NCBI RefSeq assembly: GCF_034932065.1
Contig: NZ_JAYGHP010000011.1
Span: 62,001-126,000, forward strand
Source: Crocosphaera sp. UHCC 0190
GTDB taxonomy: Bacteria > Cyanobacteriota > Cyanobacteriia > Cyanobacteriales > Microcystaceae
Reading direction: 5' to 3'
Length of the DNA: 64,000 nt
A program made the position numbers and the translations under genes. Below the pieces are notes generated by a model that searched no databases, was not told the DNA's origin, and was given only the letters and a program-made list of their open reading frames with translations. This document shows positions 17,395 to 27,548 of this stretch, in pieces; within the stretch, counting starts at the first letter, position 1; every line of letters starts with the position of its first letter.

Positions 17395-18387
17395 TTAGCG
17401 AAACATACTACTAACAGAAGTATCTTCATGAATGCGCCAAATAGCTTCACCCAATAAATTCGCCACAGAAAGCACCGTTAACTGTTTAAAACGGTGGGCC
17501 TCTGGTACGGGAATAGTATTAGTAACGATCACCTCTTCTAACACACCGCTAGACAACCGAGAAATGGCCGGGCCAGAAAATACCGCATGAGTCGCACAAG
17601 CATAAACCTGACGCGCCCCTTCTTCCCGCAATAATTTCGCCCCTTCTGTAATAGTGCCGGCCGTGTCGATCATATCATCAACTAAAACCGCCGTTTTGCC
17701 CTTAACATCCCCAATGACATTCATCACTTCGGCAACATTATGGGACTGACGACGTTTATCAATAATTGCTAAAGGGGCATCATTTAACTTTTTAGCAAAG
17801 GCCCGGGCCCGGGCCACCCCTCCCACATCAGGAGAAACAATCACCAAATCAGAGAGATCTTTAGTGGCAAAATAATCTAATAAAACGGGGGAACCGTAAA
17901 CATGATCAAAAGGAATATCAAAATAGCCTTGTATTTGGGCAGAATGTAAATCCATGGCCAAAACTCGCTGGGCCCCGGCCTCAGTTATTAAATTCGCCAC
18001 CAATTTGGCCGTAATGGACTCACGGCCAGCCGTTTTACGGTCTGCCCTGGCATAACCATAATAGGGAATAACTGCGGTAATTTGCCGTGCTGACGCTCGA
18101 CGACAAGCATCAATCATAATCAATAATTCCATAAAATGGTCATTGACCGGATTACAACAGGGTTGTATTAAATAAACATCACAGCCTCGGATTGATTCTT
18201 GAATTTGAACGTATAATTCACCATCAGCGAATCTTTTTCTGACCATCGGCCCAATATCCATCCCTAAATAACGGGCGACTTCTTGGGCCAAAGGAATGTT
18301 CGCTGATCCAGAAAAAACACTTAGGCGGTTATTATCTGACAATGATGGCATTGTCGGTTGTAGCGTTAATATGGGAGTATGGCTCAC
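17395..18387 (-). CDS. prs: Ribose-phosphate pyrophosphokinase
   Basis: Makes phosphoribosyl pyrophosphate from ribose 5-phosphate and ATP, feeding nucleotide, histidine and tryptophan synthesis. Recognisable are FSGSANIPLAQEVARYLG, the ATP-site loop RADRKTAGRESITAKLVANLI, the PRPP-binding AVLVDDMIDTAGTITEGAKLL and the metal-binding VLAMDLHSAQIQGYFDIP. Full length for the family. The frame opens on GTG at 18387; ATG at 18351 (MPSLSDNNRLSV) would fit equally well. Confidence 0.95.
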   Translation of the reverse strand: MSHTPILTLQPTMPSLSDNNRLSVFSGSANIPLAQEVARYLGMDIGPMVRKRFADGELYVQIQESIRGCDVYLIQPCCNPVNDHFMELLIMIDACRRASARQITAVIPYYGYARADRKTAGRESITAKLVANLITEAGAQRVLAMDLHSAQIQGYFDIPFDHVYGSPVLLDYFATKDLSDLVIVSPDVGGVARARAFAKKLNDAPLAIIDKRRQSHNVAEVMNVIGDVKGKTAVLVDDMIDTAGTITEGAKLLREEGARQVYACATHAVFSGPAISRLSSGVLEEVIVTNTIPVPEAHRFKQLTVLSVANLLGEAIWRIHEDTSVSSMFR

Positions 18388-18662
18388 AGCAGACTCTTGA
18401 CCCTCAACTCACGGCAAACTCTATCATCTCAGGTTTTTTGATTGTCTGATCAGATTTTCTTCCTTTCCCGATCATATCGAAATCAGGTTTAAATCAACAA
18501 AATTATACAGAGATTTAGGATTTCTGCTGATATTGTTATCTTTTCGAGATTTTTACCCATAATGGGAGAAGGGAAGGAGGTTAGTTTTAGAATTCCCTTA
18601 AATTGCCCAAAAATTGACAGCTAAAAATATAATTAAATTATCGTTAAGGTGGTTAAATCGAG

Positions 18663-19379
18663 ATGAAGACACTATTAATTGCAGGAACGGATACAGAGGT
18701 AGGTAAAACGGTTTTAACCACTGCTCTAGCCGCTTATTGGCAAACTTATTATAGTCACAAGTCTCTGGGAGTCATGAAGCTGATACAGACAGGAATTGGC
18801 GATAAAGAGCATTATCAACAATTATTTGGGGATTCTGCTATTGATATTATTACGCCCCTCTGTTTTCAGACTCCGGTTGCTCCTCCCATCGCCGCAGAAA
18901 GAGAAGAACGTCCCATCCCTTTAGACGAGGTTTGGCGGGCTTTGATTTCCTTGCAACAGACCAAAGATTTTGTATTAGTGGAAGGAATGGGGGGTTTAGG
19001 ATCTCCGGTAACTTGGGAGTTAACGGTGGCTGATCTTGCCGGAGAATGGCGTTTACCCACGGTTTTGGTGGTTCCAGTTAAGTTAGGGGCGATCGCGCAA
19101 ACTGTAGCTAATGTGGCGTTAGCTCGTCAAAAAAAGGTTAATTTAAAAGGGATTATTTTGAGTTGTTCTTATCCTATTTCTGACCAAGAAATAGCGGATC
19201 TGGCTCCGATTAATTTAATTGAATCTTTAACACAAATTCCCGTTTTGGGTAATTTACCACATTTATCAAATATTCAAGATCTCGATAAATTAGCTCAAGT
19301 TGCTTCTAATTTAGACTTAGAATTGATAATAACCTTAAGCAGATTTGAGTCATTACAAAACCTTAACTACATTAACTAA
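18663..19379 (+). CDS. bioD: Dethiobiotin synthase
   Basis: ATP-dependent ring closure step of biotin synthesis, from 7,8-diaminopelargonate and CO2 to dethiobiotin. It has the P-loop GTDTEVGKT at residues 8-16, [11 protein letters not shown] and the [24 protein letters not shown] block typical of BioD. About 238 residues. No other bio genes are adjacent, as is usual in cyanobacteria. A short thioredoxin-like remnant follows in a different frame. Confidence 0.9.
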   Translation: MKTLLIAGTDTEVGKTVLTTALAAYWQTYYSHKSLGVMKLIQTGIGDKEHYQQLFGDSAIDIITPLCFQTPVAPPIAAEREERPIPLDEVWRALISLQQTKDFVLVEGMGGLGSPVTWELTVADLAGEWRLPTVLVVPVKLGAIAQTVANVALARQKKVNLKGIILSCSYPISDQEIADLAPINLIESLTQIPVLGNLPHLSNIQDLDKLAQVASNLDLELIITLSRFESLQNLNYIN

Positions 19380-19380
19380 T

Positions 19381-19620
19381 GCGAACCTTACATCTTTTAT
19401 TCGAGGAAATCAAGAGGAAAAGCAACTATCCAAGAATCAGGTGAAGAATTACCTCATAAAATTACCCATGATTCATTATACATTTACAATGAATCAGTTA
19501 CCTGGAACCCCTACTTTGATTCTCTTTGATAAGCAGCTAAATATTCTATCAGGTTGGTTTGGACATCAGAGTATTGAACAAATAGAATCAGATATCAATC
19601 AATGGATGACAGTTATCTAG
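19381..19620 (+). pseudogene. Remnant of a thioredoxin/peroxiredoxin-like protein (C-terminal part)
   Basis: An open frame without a convincing start codon encodes a tail with LPGTPTLILFDKQLNILSGW, which matches the cis-proline strand (GTPT) and following beta-hairpin of thioredoxin-fold proteins. It ends in a helix (HQSIEQIESDINQWM). The CXXC-bearing half is absent. The frame extends back into the end of bioD (19345) only by chance. A translated peptide is possible but the piece looks like debris. Confidence 0.4.
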
Positions 19621-19630
19621 AGATATGTAA

Positions 19631-20485
19631 CTAATTAAATATATGATGTTTTAGTCCATTTTTCCCATTATTTTTGACATCATACATTAGCTTATCAACC
19701 TGTTCTATTGCCTGATCAACTGATTCAGGAAAGCTGTAATATGTCATGGCTCCAATACTAAGACTAATGGGTAATTTTTCTAATTCAATAATGACGAAAA
19801 GTTCTTTTTGAATGCGATTTAAAATTATTGTTGCTGCTTCATAGTCTGTTTCTAATAAGATTAAAGCAAATTCATCTCCTCCTAGTCGTGCTAAAATATC
19901 TGTCTGTCGAATATTTTTATGGACAGTTTTAGTGATTAATTGTAAAAGATAATCTCCTTGACTATGACCTAAATCATCATTGACTTTTTTAAAGTTATCA
20001 ACATCAAAATAAGCTAAACTTAAGGGATGTTTGTAACGATGAGAACGCTCAATTTCTGCCTGTAATAGTTGACGGAAAAATCGCTGATTAATTGCCCCTG
20101 TTAGTCCATCAGTTCTCGCTAATTTTTTTTCTCTTTCATAGGCCGCTTTAAGTTCTGAAAGCAGATAAGTAATGAGCAGAAAAATAACCAGTCTTACCCC
20201 TGTATTCCAAGCAATCAACCAACTATAGGGATATTTATTACTAACCAAATCTGCTAAAAACCAGCTAAAAGAAGACAGTAGAGAAATCAAAATACCAGAA
20301 CTTCTACCCACAAACCAAGTAACTAAAATAATGGGAATAAAATAGACAATTGATAAAGATATATCAAGTCTAATAAGATAGTCAATAGTTCCAATAATAA
20401 CAACCAGTAAAAATCCCAAACTAAAAACCAATAACTTGGGTAAATATTCCAATTTCTTGAATAATGTAATGAGCAACTGCTTCAT
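19631..20485 (-). CDS. Membrane diguanylate cyclase (GGDEF)
   Basis: A 284-residue protein. About four hydrophobic helices in residues 10-110 form a small membrane sensor module, followed by a GGDEF domain making cyclic di-GMP. The active site is intact as LGGDEF (202-206), with the substrate segment FDVDNFKKVND and the product-inhibition I-site RxxD (193-196) at the right distance. No EAL domain is fused. It is convergent with bioD and its remnant. Signal unknown. Confidence 0.92.
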   Translation of the reverse strand: MKQLLITLFKKLEYLPKLLVFSLGFLLVVIIGTIDYLIRLDISLSIVYFIPIILVTWFVGRSSGILISLLSSFSWFLADLVSNKYPYSWLIAWNTGVRLVIFLLITYLLSELKAAYEREKKLARTDGLTGAINQRFFRQLLQAEIERSHRYKHPLSLAYFDVDNFKKVNDDLGHSQGDYLLQLITKTVHKNIRQTDILARLGGDEFALILLETDYEAATIILNRIQKELFVIIELEKLPISLSIGAMTYYSFPESVDQAIEQVDKLMYDVKNNGKNGLKHHIFN

Positions 20486-20666
20486 TTTAGTTTATTTATT
20501 TTCCTTGATTTTTTGATAATTTTTTGATGATGTTTAACATCAATTGAACCCAAAAAGCAAACAAGCTAATTTTTTTTGATAATTTTAGAATAACTACTCC
20601 ATTAATTATGATAAACTGAATAAGCTACAAACATTAGTTAATTTTTGATAACTATTCTAATTTCCT

Positions 20667-22424
20667 ATGATTTCTATTAATGAACAACTGAACCATGCTG
20701 TTAGTCAAGCTTTAGTCAAAGGGTTTGGCTCTGACTTAAAAGATATTGATCCTCAAGTTGGCCCGGCCCGAGATCTCAGACATGGAGATTATCAAATTAA
20801 TATTGCCCTTTCTTTAGCCAAAACTTTAGGCAAACCACCCAGAGAAATTGCTCAAATAATTATTGATAATTTATCTTTAGAAAATATCTGTGAAACCCCA
20901 ACGATTGGCGGCCCTGGTTTTATTAATCTTAAAATCAAACCAACTTACTTAGAAACTCAACTAAAAACCTTACAAAACAATCAGCGTTTAGGGATTGAAA
21001 AGAACCCTAACTCTCCCAAGGTAATTGTAGATTTTTCTAGTCCCAATATTGCCAAGGAAATGCACGTCGGCCATCTTCGTTCTACCATTATTGGTGATTG
21101 TATTGCCCGCACCTTAGAATTTTCTGGTTATGATGTCTTAAGACTCAATCATGTGGGAGATTGGGGGACACAATTTGGGATGTTAATTACCTATTTAAAA
21201 GAGGTTTATCCCGATGCTTTAACTGAAGCAGACGCTTTAGATATTGGCGATTTAGTTAACTTTTACAAACAGGCAAAAAAGCGGTTTGATGAAGATCCAG
21301 ACTTTCAAGAAACTGCCAGGGAAGCGGTAGTAAAATTACAATCAGGTGATCCCGAAACTCGTCAAACATGGCAATTACTTTGTGAACAATCTCGTCGAGA
21401 ATTTCAAGTAATTTATAATCGTTTAGATATTAAATTAACTGAGAGAGGAGAATCTTTTTATAATCCCTTTTTAGAAGATGTTGTTAAGGATTTAGAGCAG
21501 CAAGGAATCTTAGAAAAAGATCAAGGAGCGCAATGTGTTTTCTTAGAAGGATTTACGAATAAATCTGGTGATCGTTTACCCTTAATTGTGCAGAAATCTG
21601 ATGGGGGTTATAACTATGCAACCACAGATTTAGCGGCCCTCAGATATCGCATTCAAAAAGATGGGGCAACCCGCATTATTTATGTCACAGATTCGGGACA
21701 ATCTAACCATTTTGCTCAAGTTTTTCAAGTAGCAAAAAGAGCCAATTTTTTACCCGAAACGGTAGAAATAGTTCATATTCCTTTTGGGTTAGTAAAAGGA
21801 GAAGATGGCAAGAAATTAAAAACTCGTTCTGGTGAAACTATTAAACTTAAGGACTTATTAGATGAAGCGATTAATTATGCTCGTAAAGACCTCGAAAGTC
21901 GCTTAGAATTAGAAGAAAGAACCGAGTCTGATGAGTTTATTAATAATGTTGCGGAAGTGGTGGGAATTAGTGCCGTTAAGTATGCAGATTTAAGCCAAAA
22001 TCGTCTCAGTGACTATATCTTTAGTTACGATAAGATGTTAGCTTTGCAAGGTAATACGGCCCCCTATATGCTCTATGCTTATGCGAGAATACAAAGTATT
22101 AGTCGAGAGGGAAATATTGACTATGAAAACTTGGGAGAAGCTGCCCAAATTATGCTTAAAGAAGAGACAGAAATTGAGTTAGGGAAATATCTCTTACAAC
22201 TCAGTGATGTAATTAAGGAAGTCGAAAAAACCCTATTACCGAATCGTCTTTGTGATTATTTATATGAACTCAGTAAAAAGTTTAACCGTTTTTATGAAAA
22301 TTGTCCGGTGTTAAAATCAGAAGACTCCTTAAAAACATCTCGTTTATTGTTGTGTGATTTAACAGCAAGAACGCTTAAATTGGGGTTATCTTTATTGGGA
22401 ATTTCTGTATTAGAAAGGATGTAA
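20667..22424 (+). CDS. argS: Arginyl-tRNA synthetase
   Basis: Class I aminoacyl-tRNA synthetase of 585 residues. The HIGH motif appears as [13 protein letters not shown], preceded by [11 protein letters not shown]. As usual for ArgS, the KMSK loop is degenerate ([10 protein letters not shown]). The N-terminal Add-1 domain ([19 protein letters not shown]) and the C-terminal anticodon-binding DALR domain (ending [13 protein letters not shown]) are present. A hairpin follows the stop. Confidence 0.96.
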   Translation: MISINEQLNHAVSQALVKGFGSDLKDIDPQVGPARDLRHGDYQINIALSLAKTLGKPPREIAQIIIDNLSLENICETPTIGGPGFINLKIKPTYLETQLKTLQNNQRLGIEKNPNSPKVIVDFSSPNIAKEMHVGHLRSTIIGDCIARTLEFSGYDVLRLNHVGDWGTQFGMLITYLKEVYPDALTEADALDIGDLVNFYKQAKKRFDEDPDFQETAREAVVKLQSGDPETRQTWQLLCEQSRREFQVIYNRLDIKLTERGESFYNPFLEDVVKDLEQQGILEKDQGAQCVFLEGFTNKSGDRLPLIVQKSDGGYNYATTDLAALRYRIQKDGATRIIYVTDSGQSNHFAQVFQVAKRANFLPETVEIVHIPFGLVKGEDGKKLKTRSGETIKLKDLLDEAINYARKDLESRLELEERTESDEFINNVAEVVGISAVKYADLSQNRLSDYIFSYDKMLALQGNTAPYMLYAYARIQSISREGNIDYENLGEAAQIMLKEETEIELGKYLLQLSDVIKEVEKTLLPNRLCDYLYELSKKFNRFYENCPVLKSEDSLKTSRLLLCDLTARTLKLGLSLLGISVLERM

Positions 22425-22442
22425 TAATTAAGAATTTTGTAG

Positions 22443-22467
22443 GGGTTTAACACGGTTAAACCCTTTT
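22443..22467 (+). terminator. Intrinsic terminator after argS
   Basis: GGGTTTAAC and GTTAAACCC pair around a 3-base ACG loop and are followed directly by TTTT. It lies 18 bases after the argS stop. It is similar in stem sequence to the hairpin at 23678-23698. Confidence 0.65.
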
Positions 22468-22563
22468 ATGTAATTCTCTAGTTTTTAAGCTGTTAAAAAT
22501 TTAATGGAATTTTAAGTTTTACTTAAATCATAATTTAGAAGTAACTCTATATTTGTTAAATTT

Positions 22564-23616
22564 ATGGCCGCATCATCTCGGTGGTCTTTCCTTAAAAAAG
22601 AATGGACATTATTCCGTCAACTACGAAAAAATGTCAGTGAAGAAAAACTCTCAGAGAATACTTTATCTGAGAGTTTCATTCAGCAAATTTTAGCCAGTAA
22701 CTTCTCTATTTTATTAATTCTGGCCACAGCGATCGCCACTTTTGGATTGATTTCTAATAGTGCTGCTACTATCATTGGTGCGATGATTATTGCGCCTTTA
22801 ATGGGGCCAATTATTAGCCTTGCTTATGCTTTTGTTCTTGTTGAATTTCGACTGATGAGCTATTCTGTCATTGAGCTAATTTTTGGCATTTTGCTAACCA
22901 TTGCGATCGCTTTTTTTACCACCCAAGTCATCGGGTTTAGAATTCCAGGTTCCGAGATTTTGGCCCGGACTCAACCCACTTTACTGGATTTAGGAGTGGC
23001 GATCGCAGCGGGAACAGCCGGGGGTTTTGCCAAAATTCGTCGCAGTGTGTCAGAAGCGGTTCCTGGGGTAGCGATCGCCGTTGCCCTAGTACCTCCTTTA
23101 TGTGTGGTAGGAATTAGCTTAGCTGTTTATGATTTTCGCCTTGCTACAGGGTCATTTTTGCTTTTTTTGACTAATTTGGTCGGAATTATTTTAAGTGCTG
23201 CCTTGGTCTTTCTCTTTGAATCCTATGGAAGTTGGAAAAAAGCAATTTGGGCCTTAGTGATCTTAATAGGGAGTCTCTTAGCGATTACGTTACCCTTAAA
23301 ATTTTCCTTTCGACAAATGATCGTTGAAAATCAAATTCGTCATGCTTTAGCTGAGTATTCTCGTCAATATTTACCTAGCACAGAGGGAATGATTTCTTCA
23401 CTAGAAGTTAACTTTCAAGAAAGCAAAGTTTTGGTAATTGCTGATATCATTCTTACCCCTGCAAAACTTAATCAAATTGACCCCAGAGCAAAACTAGAAT
23501 TAGCTCAAAAATTTCTCATCCAGAAAACTAAACAACCCATTAAGTTACAGGTGAGAATTTTTCCGATGGAGATTCTAAATTATGAGGTTTCTCCAACTTC
23601 CAAAACTAATAAGTAG
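22564..23616 (+). CDS. DUF389 (TIGR00341-type) membrane protein
   Basis: A 350-residue integral membrane protein with about seven helices. It has the DUF389 hallmark segments ATAIATFGLISNSAATIIGAMI, IIAPLMGPIISLAYA and VAIAVALVPPLCVVGIS. The remaining C terminus is a soluble domain of about 100 residues. The family is widespread but its transport or sensing role is not established. It stands alone, between two hairpin-bounded genes. Confidence 0.88.
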   Translation: MAASSRWSFLKKEWTLFRQLRKNVSEEKLSENTLSESFIQQILASNFSILLILATAIATFGLISNSAATIIGAMIIAPLMGPIISLAYAFVLVEFRLMSYSVIELIFGILLTIAIAFFTTQVIGFRIPGSEILARTQPTLLDLGVAIAAGTAGGFAKIRRSVSEAVPGVAIAVALVPPLCVVGISLAVYDFRLATGSFLLFLTNLVGIILSAALVFLFESYGSWKKAIWALVILIGSLLAITLPLKFSFRQMIVENQIRHALAEYSRQYLPSTEGMISSLEVNFQESKVLVIADIILTPAKLNQIDPRAKLELAQKFLIQKTKQPIKLQVRIFPMEILNYEVSPTSKTNK

Positions 23617-23677
23617 TGGCATCAAATAAAGAGGGCATAATAATATTATGCCCCGATAAAATTCTTAAACAATGTAA

Positions 23678-23698
23678 GGGTTTAACAGTGTTAAACCC
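23678..23698 (+). terminator. Hairpin after the DUF389 gene
   Basis: A perfect stem, GGGTTTAACA / TGTTAAACCC, with a single base between the arms. It lies 61 bases after the gene stop and just left of the MITE-like element. No T run follows, so it may be a repeat of the same family as 22443-22467. Confidence 0.5.
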
Positions 23699-23706
23699 GG
23701 ATCTGT

Positions 23707-23852
23707 CCCAATACTACTCGGTTAAGAAATAATTGTTAGTTGAGACAAGGGTGGGAAGAGGGGGAAGAAATTAACACTATCCTCCTACACCTCCCACACT
23801 CCCCACACCCCGATTTCCAGAACGTTTTTCACCTTAACCGAGCAGTATTGGG
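23707..23852. mobile_element. 146-base MITE-like element with terminal inverted repeats
   Basis: The ends CCCAATACTACTCGGTTAAG (23707-23726) and CTTAACCGAGCAGTATTGGG (23833-23852) are inverted repeats with one mismatch in 20. The element is flanked by a direct repeat ATCTGT (23701-23706 and 23853-23858); shifting the boundary gives GATCTGTC or GGATCTGTCC as duplicated target. The interior is purine/pyrimidine-biased (many GGGAAG and CTCCCACAC motifs) with no coding capacity. The right flank abuts the guaA stop codon. It presumably moved by a transposase encoded elsewhere. Confidence 0.75.
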
Positions 23853-23860
23853 ATCTGTCC

Positions 23861-25489
23861 TTACTCCCATTCAATAGTTCCTGGGGGTTTAGAGGTAATA
23901 TCATAAACCACACGGTTAACCCCTTTCACCTCATTAACCATGCGGTTAGAGATGGTTTCTAATAAGTCATAGGGAACCTTGGCCCAGTCTGCTGTCATAC
24001 CATCTTCACTGGTAATTAACCGTAAGACGATAGGGTGAGCATAAGTGCGCTTATCTCCCATCACACCGACGCTACGGACGGGTAAAAGTACCGCAAAAGC
24101 TTGCCAAAAATCATGATACATCCCCTGCTTGGCAATTTCATCCCGCACGATGAAATCCGCATCCCGTAAGATGTTCAACCGTTCTGAAGTCACTTCCCCA
24201 ATGATCCGAATGGCCAACCCAGGGCCGGGAAAGGGATGACGACGGACAATTTCCTCCGGTAAACCAATGGCCCGGGCAACTTTCCGCACTTCGTCCTTAA
24301 ATAACTTACGGAGGGGTTCAACCAGCTTAAACCGGAGATCTTTGGGTAGTCCCCCCACATTATGATGACTTTTAATCTTAACAGCTACTCTTTCCCCTGT
24401 TTTGGGGTCAACATTGGTATCGGCCGACTCGATCACGTCAGGATAAAGGGTTCCTTGGGCCAAATAGTCGAAGGGCCCCAGACGTTTAGATTCTTCTTCA
24501 AAGACTTGAATAAATTCATGGCCAATGAGACGGCGTTTCTTTTCAGGATCTGTCACTCCCTCTATTTGTTTTAAGAAGCGTTCCCGCGCATTGACGTATT
24601 CAACGGAGATATGAAACTGACGATCAAAAATATCGACCAGTCGTTCGGGTTCCCCTTTCCGCATGAACCCCTGATCGATGAACATACAGGTCAAATTATC
24701 ACCGATCGCCCGATGAAGTAGAAAGGCTAAGGTTGAAGAATCAACGCCTCCAGAAAGGGCTAATAAGACTTTTTTCTCCCCCACTTTGGCCCGAATTTCT
24801 CGGATGGTTTCTTCAACAAAGGCTTCCGTCGTCCAAGTGGGTTCACATTCACAAATATGATAGACAAAATTCCGAATTAGGGCAATGCCACCGATGGAGT
24901 GAACTACTTCAGGATGAAATTGCACCCCAAACAGTTTCTTCTGATGGTCGGCGATCGCTGCACAAAGGGTATTTTCCGTATGGGCTAAAATCTCAAAATC
25001 CTGGGGGAGACGGGTACAGGAGTCCCCATGACTCATCCACATCGTGGAACCATCTTCGACATTGGTCAGTAAGTCGGTGGGATCGTCAATTGTCAGGGAT
25101 GCTTTACCATATTCCCCTCGTTTGGCTTTTTCGACTTTGCCTCCCAGTTGTTTTACCATCAACTGCATTCCATAGCAAACCCCTAAGACGGGGATACCCA
25201 GTTGCCAAATTTCGGGATCGCATTGTGGGGCGAGATCGTCATAAACTGAGTTGGGGCCCCCAGATAAAATAATCCCTTTGGGGTTAATTTGGCGAAGTTT
25301 TTCGGCAGTGGTTCGATAGGGTAATACTTCTGAGTAAACTTGGGTTTCTCTGATGCGACGAGCAATTAATTCTGAGTATTGAGAACCAAAGTCAAGAATG
25401 ACGATAATTTGGCCTTTTAGACTTTGTTCGAGAGAGGTTGTAGGTACAGTCTCTGAGTTTTGGGGAAGGGAGGGGGTTTGGGTAGTCAC
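23861..25489 (-). CDS. guaA: GMP synthase (glutamine-hydrolysing)
   Basis: Converts XMP to GMP using glutamine and ATP. The N-terminal class I amidotransferase domain has the nucleophile elbow GVCYGMQ and the FHPEVVHS His/Glu. The ATP-pyrophosphatase domain has the SGGVDS loop ([15 protein letters not shown]), and the C-terminal dimer domain ends in KPPGTIEWE. 542 residues including a 26-residue N-terminal extension before [12 protein letters not shown], common in cyanobacteria. A MITE-like element lies immediately downstream. Confidence 0.97.
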   Translation of the reverse strand: MTTQTPSLPQNSETVPTTSLEQSLKGQIIVILDFGSQYSELIARRIRETQVYSEVLPYRTTAEKLRQINPKGIILSGGPNSVYDDLAPQCDPEIWQLGIPVLGVCYGMQLMVKQLGGKVEKAKRGEYGKASLTIDDPTDLLTNVEDGSTMWMSHGDSCTRLPQDFEILAHTENTLCAAIADHQKKLFGVQFHPEVVHSIGGIALIRNFVYHICECEPTWTTEAFVEETIREIRAKVGEKKVLLALSGGVDSSTLAFLLHRAIGDNLTCMFIDQGFMRKGEPERLVDIFDRQFHISVEYVNARERFLKQIEGVTDPEKKRRLIGHEFIQVFEEESKRLGPFDYLAQGTLYPDVIESADTNVDPKTGERVAVKIKSHHNVGGLPKDLRFKLVEPLRKLFKDEVRKVARAIGLPEEIVRRHPFPGPGLAIRIIGEVTSERLNILRDADFIVRDEIAKQGMYHDFWQAFAVLLPVRSVGVMGDKRTYAHPIVLRLITSEDGMTADWAKVPYDLLETISNRMVNEVKGVNRVVYDITSKPPGTIEWE

Positions 25490-25846
25490 GTTTCAACAAG
25501 TCAAACAGATAGGGATTGATGGGTAAAACTTTGCTAAGATCACAACCTACTCAAAGCAGATCTTCTATTCTGGTTTGTCGTGGAATAGAGAGATGATCGG
25601 TTTAATAATTACAATTAAATATTCTTGCTATTATAGCATTATTTTGCCAATTAGTTGACATTTAGTTATGACTACCTACTTATTTTATTCTACTTTATTC
25701 TACTTTTTTCGACAACCAAGAAGGATTAACTTGTTTGATTTTCTGGCATTTTGGGACTGACATCCTCTTGACGTTCTCGATATCATAAATATAGTTGAGG
25801 CAAGTAAGAGCCAATAAATTATAAGCAATTTTTAGGGTAAATTTTA
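25490..25846. other. 357-base intergenic region between guaA and a small membrane protein gene
   Basis: AT-rich divergent spacer. It contains TTGACA at 25656-25661, short repeats of TTATTCTACT near 25680-25710, and the 14-mer TGGGACTGACATCC (25752-25765), which also occurs at 6574-6587. I see no gene or structured RNA that I can name. Confidence 0.5.
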
Positions 25847-26044
25847 ATGTTTTTAACTTCTGGAAAAGTTTTTGTGATTCTCCGAAACTATCTGATTCTT
25901 GCCTTGTTTGTTATGTTTATTAGTTGGGGATTAACTGATGTTTTTACTAACCCTAACCGTCTCAAACAACAACAATATCTCGATCATTATGGACGCTATT
26001 TTAATGCGGGTTTAGTTAATATATTACCAAGGTTACTCCGTTAG
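25847..26044 (+). CDS. Small single-span membrane protein, unknown function
   Basis: A 65-residue protein with one strong hydrophobic helix (YLILALFVMFISWGL) after a short basic N terminus, then a soluble tail rich in Asn, Arg and Tyr (TNPNRLKQQQYLDHYGRYFNAGL). No family recognised. It has its own upstream spacer and a clear terminator 37 bases after the stop, which supports it being a real transcription unit. Confidence 0.55.
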   Translation: MFLTSGKVFVILRNYLILALFVMFISWGLTDVFTNPNRLKQQQYLDHYGRYFNAGLVNILPRLLR

Positions 26045-26080
26045 TTAAAGTTTACCATGCTCCTTGTTTCTCTTATAAAT

Positions 26081-26106
26081 AACCCTCCTGTTTGTGAGGG
26101 TTTTTT
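26081..26106 (+). terminator. Intrinsic terminator after the small membrane protein gene
   Basis: AACCCTC and GAGGGTT pair around a CTGTTTGT loop and are followed by a T run (TTTTTTC). The convergent aldehyde dehydrogenase gene ends just beyond it, and the reverse strand is A-rich at the other foot, so it may serve both directions. Confidence 0.8.
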
Positions 26107-26107
26107 C

Positions 26108-27487
26108 TTATCCTAATAAACGTTTGACCCATTTTAATTTATCATAATAAGGGGGAAATCGTAAATTTGTTTCTAGCCAAAATGAGCGTTTTAAAACACT
26201 TCTATAATAGGAAAATGTCTCAAAACTTGCTTGGCCATGATAACTGCCGATACCACTATTTTCTACTCCTCCAAAGGGTAATTCTGGAACCCCTAAGTGC
26301 ATAATTGTATCATTAATACAAACTCCCCCTGATATCGTTTTTTCTAATACAGTTTGTTGCTGTTTTTGATCATTAGAAAATAAGTAGAGAGCTAAGGGTT
26401 TTGGTCGTTCATTGATAAAAGCGATCGCTTCTTCAATATTTTTGTAGGTTAAAACAGGTAAAATAGGTCCAAATATCTCATCTTTCATAATAGGATCTTC
26501 CGCAGAAACTTGATCCATAACTGTCGGTGAAATATAATAGTCTTCTGGATTAATTTGACCGCCAATCAAGATTTTTCCTGAGTTTAAATAGGGGATTAAT
26601 CTCTCAAAATGATGTTGATTGATAATTCTAGCATAATCAGGACTTTGGGCGGGATCGTTTCCATAAAATTCCTTGATTACTTGACAAATTTCCTTGATTA
26701 GTTCAGTCTTTATTTGCTGATTAACTAATAAATAATCAGGAGCAACACAAGTTTGTCCAGCGTTGATAAATTTTCCCCAAGTGATACGCTTTGCTGTTTC
26801 TTTTAAGTTAATCTTTGTTTCAACAATACAGGGAGTTTTTCCCCCTAATTCTAAGGTGACAGGGGTTAAATATTTAGCCGCAGATTCCATCACAATCTTA
26901 CCAATTGATGGGCTACCTGTAAAGAAAATATAATCAAATTTTTTCCCTAATAATTCTTGACTGCTTTTCTTACCTCCTTCGATCACTTTTAGATAAAATG
27001 AGTCAAAGGTTCTCTCGATAATTTCAGCAATAATTCTAGATGTAGTAGGAGTCATTTCTGATGGTTTAATGATGGCACAATTTCCAGCAGCTATCGCTCC
27101 AATTAAGGGTATAATTGCTAAACTAAAGGGATAATTCCAAGGACTAATAATTAAGACAACTCCTCTCGGTTGAGGTTGCACCCAACCTGTAGCGGGTAAC
27201 TGTTCAATGGGAAGAGAAACCTTTCTCTTTTTCACCCATTTTATTAAATGTTTTAAGGTATAGTTTATTTCTGCTATAGTCGCTCTAATTTCGGCAAGAT
27301 AGCCTTCAAAATCTGGTTTTCTTAAGTCTTTTTGTAGGGCGTGTAAAATTTCAGTTTCATACTCGTTGATTACCGTTTTAAGCTGTTTAAGCTGTTCTAA
27401 ACGAAATTGTATATCCTGGGTTTTTCCAGTGGCAAAAAATTGACGTTGTGTTTGAATTAACTGAGGAATATTACTGGCTATTAACAT
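26108..27487 (-). CDS. Aldehyde dehydrogenase (fatty-aldehyde type)
   Basis: A 459-residue NAD(P)-dependent aldehyde dehydrogenase. The catalytic Cys is in NAGQTCVAPDY (Cys247) and the general-base Glu in VTLELGGKTP (Glu213). The nucleotide-site FFTGSPSIGKIVM and VLIISPWNYPFSLAIIP segments are intact. The short length and lack of the usual N-terminal extension match class 3 or fatty aldehyde dehydrogenases, which in cyanobacteria oxidise fatty aldehydes or apocarotenals. GTG at 27490 is an alternative start one codon earlier. It precedes no obvious partner on this strand. Confidence 0.9.
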   Translation of the reverse strand: MLIASNIPQLIQTQRQFFATGKTQDIQFRLEQLKQLKTVINEYETEILHALQKDLRKPDFEGYLAEIRATIAEINYTLKHLIKWVKKRKVSLPIEQLPATGWVQPQPRGVVLIISPWNYPFSLAIIPLIGAIAAGNCAIIKPSEMTPTTSRIIAEIIERTFDSFYLKVIEGGKKSSQELLGKKFDYIFFTGSPSIGKIVMESAAKYLTPVTLELGGKTPCIVETKINLKETAKRITWGKFINAGQTCVAPDYLLVNQQIKTELIKEICQVIKEFYGNDPAQSPDYARIINQHHFERLIPYLNSGKILIGGQINPEDYYISPTVMDQVSAEDPIMKDEIFGPILPVLTYKNIEEAIAFINERPKPLALYLFSNDQKQQQTVLEKTISGGVCINDTIMHLGVPELPFGGVENSGIGSYHGQASFETFSYYRSVLKRSFWLETNLRFPPYYDKLKWVKRLLG

Positions 27488-27548
27488 CACTTATGTTTTT
27501 CCAAAGTTTACAAAGACAAGGATTTTATGAGTCAATAATATCATAAAA

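Noticed and set aside
24733-25272. A 179-codon open frame on the plus strand opposite guaA
   Set aside because: It is fully antisense to a strongly conserved gene, has no family features, and its openness follows from codon bias of the guaA frame.
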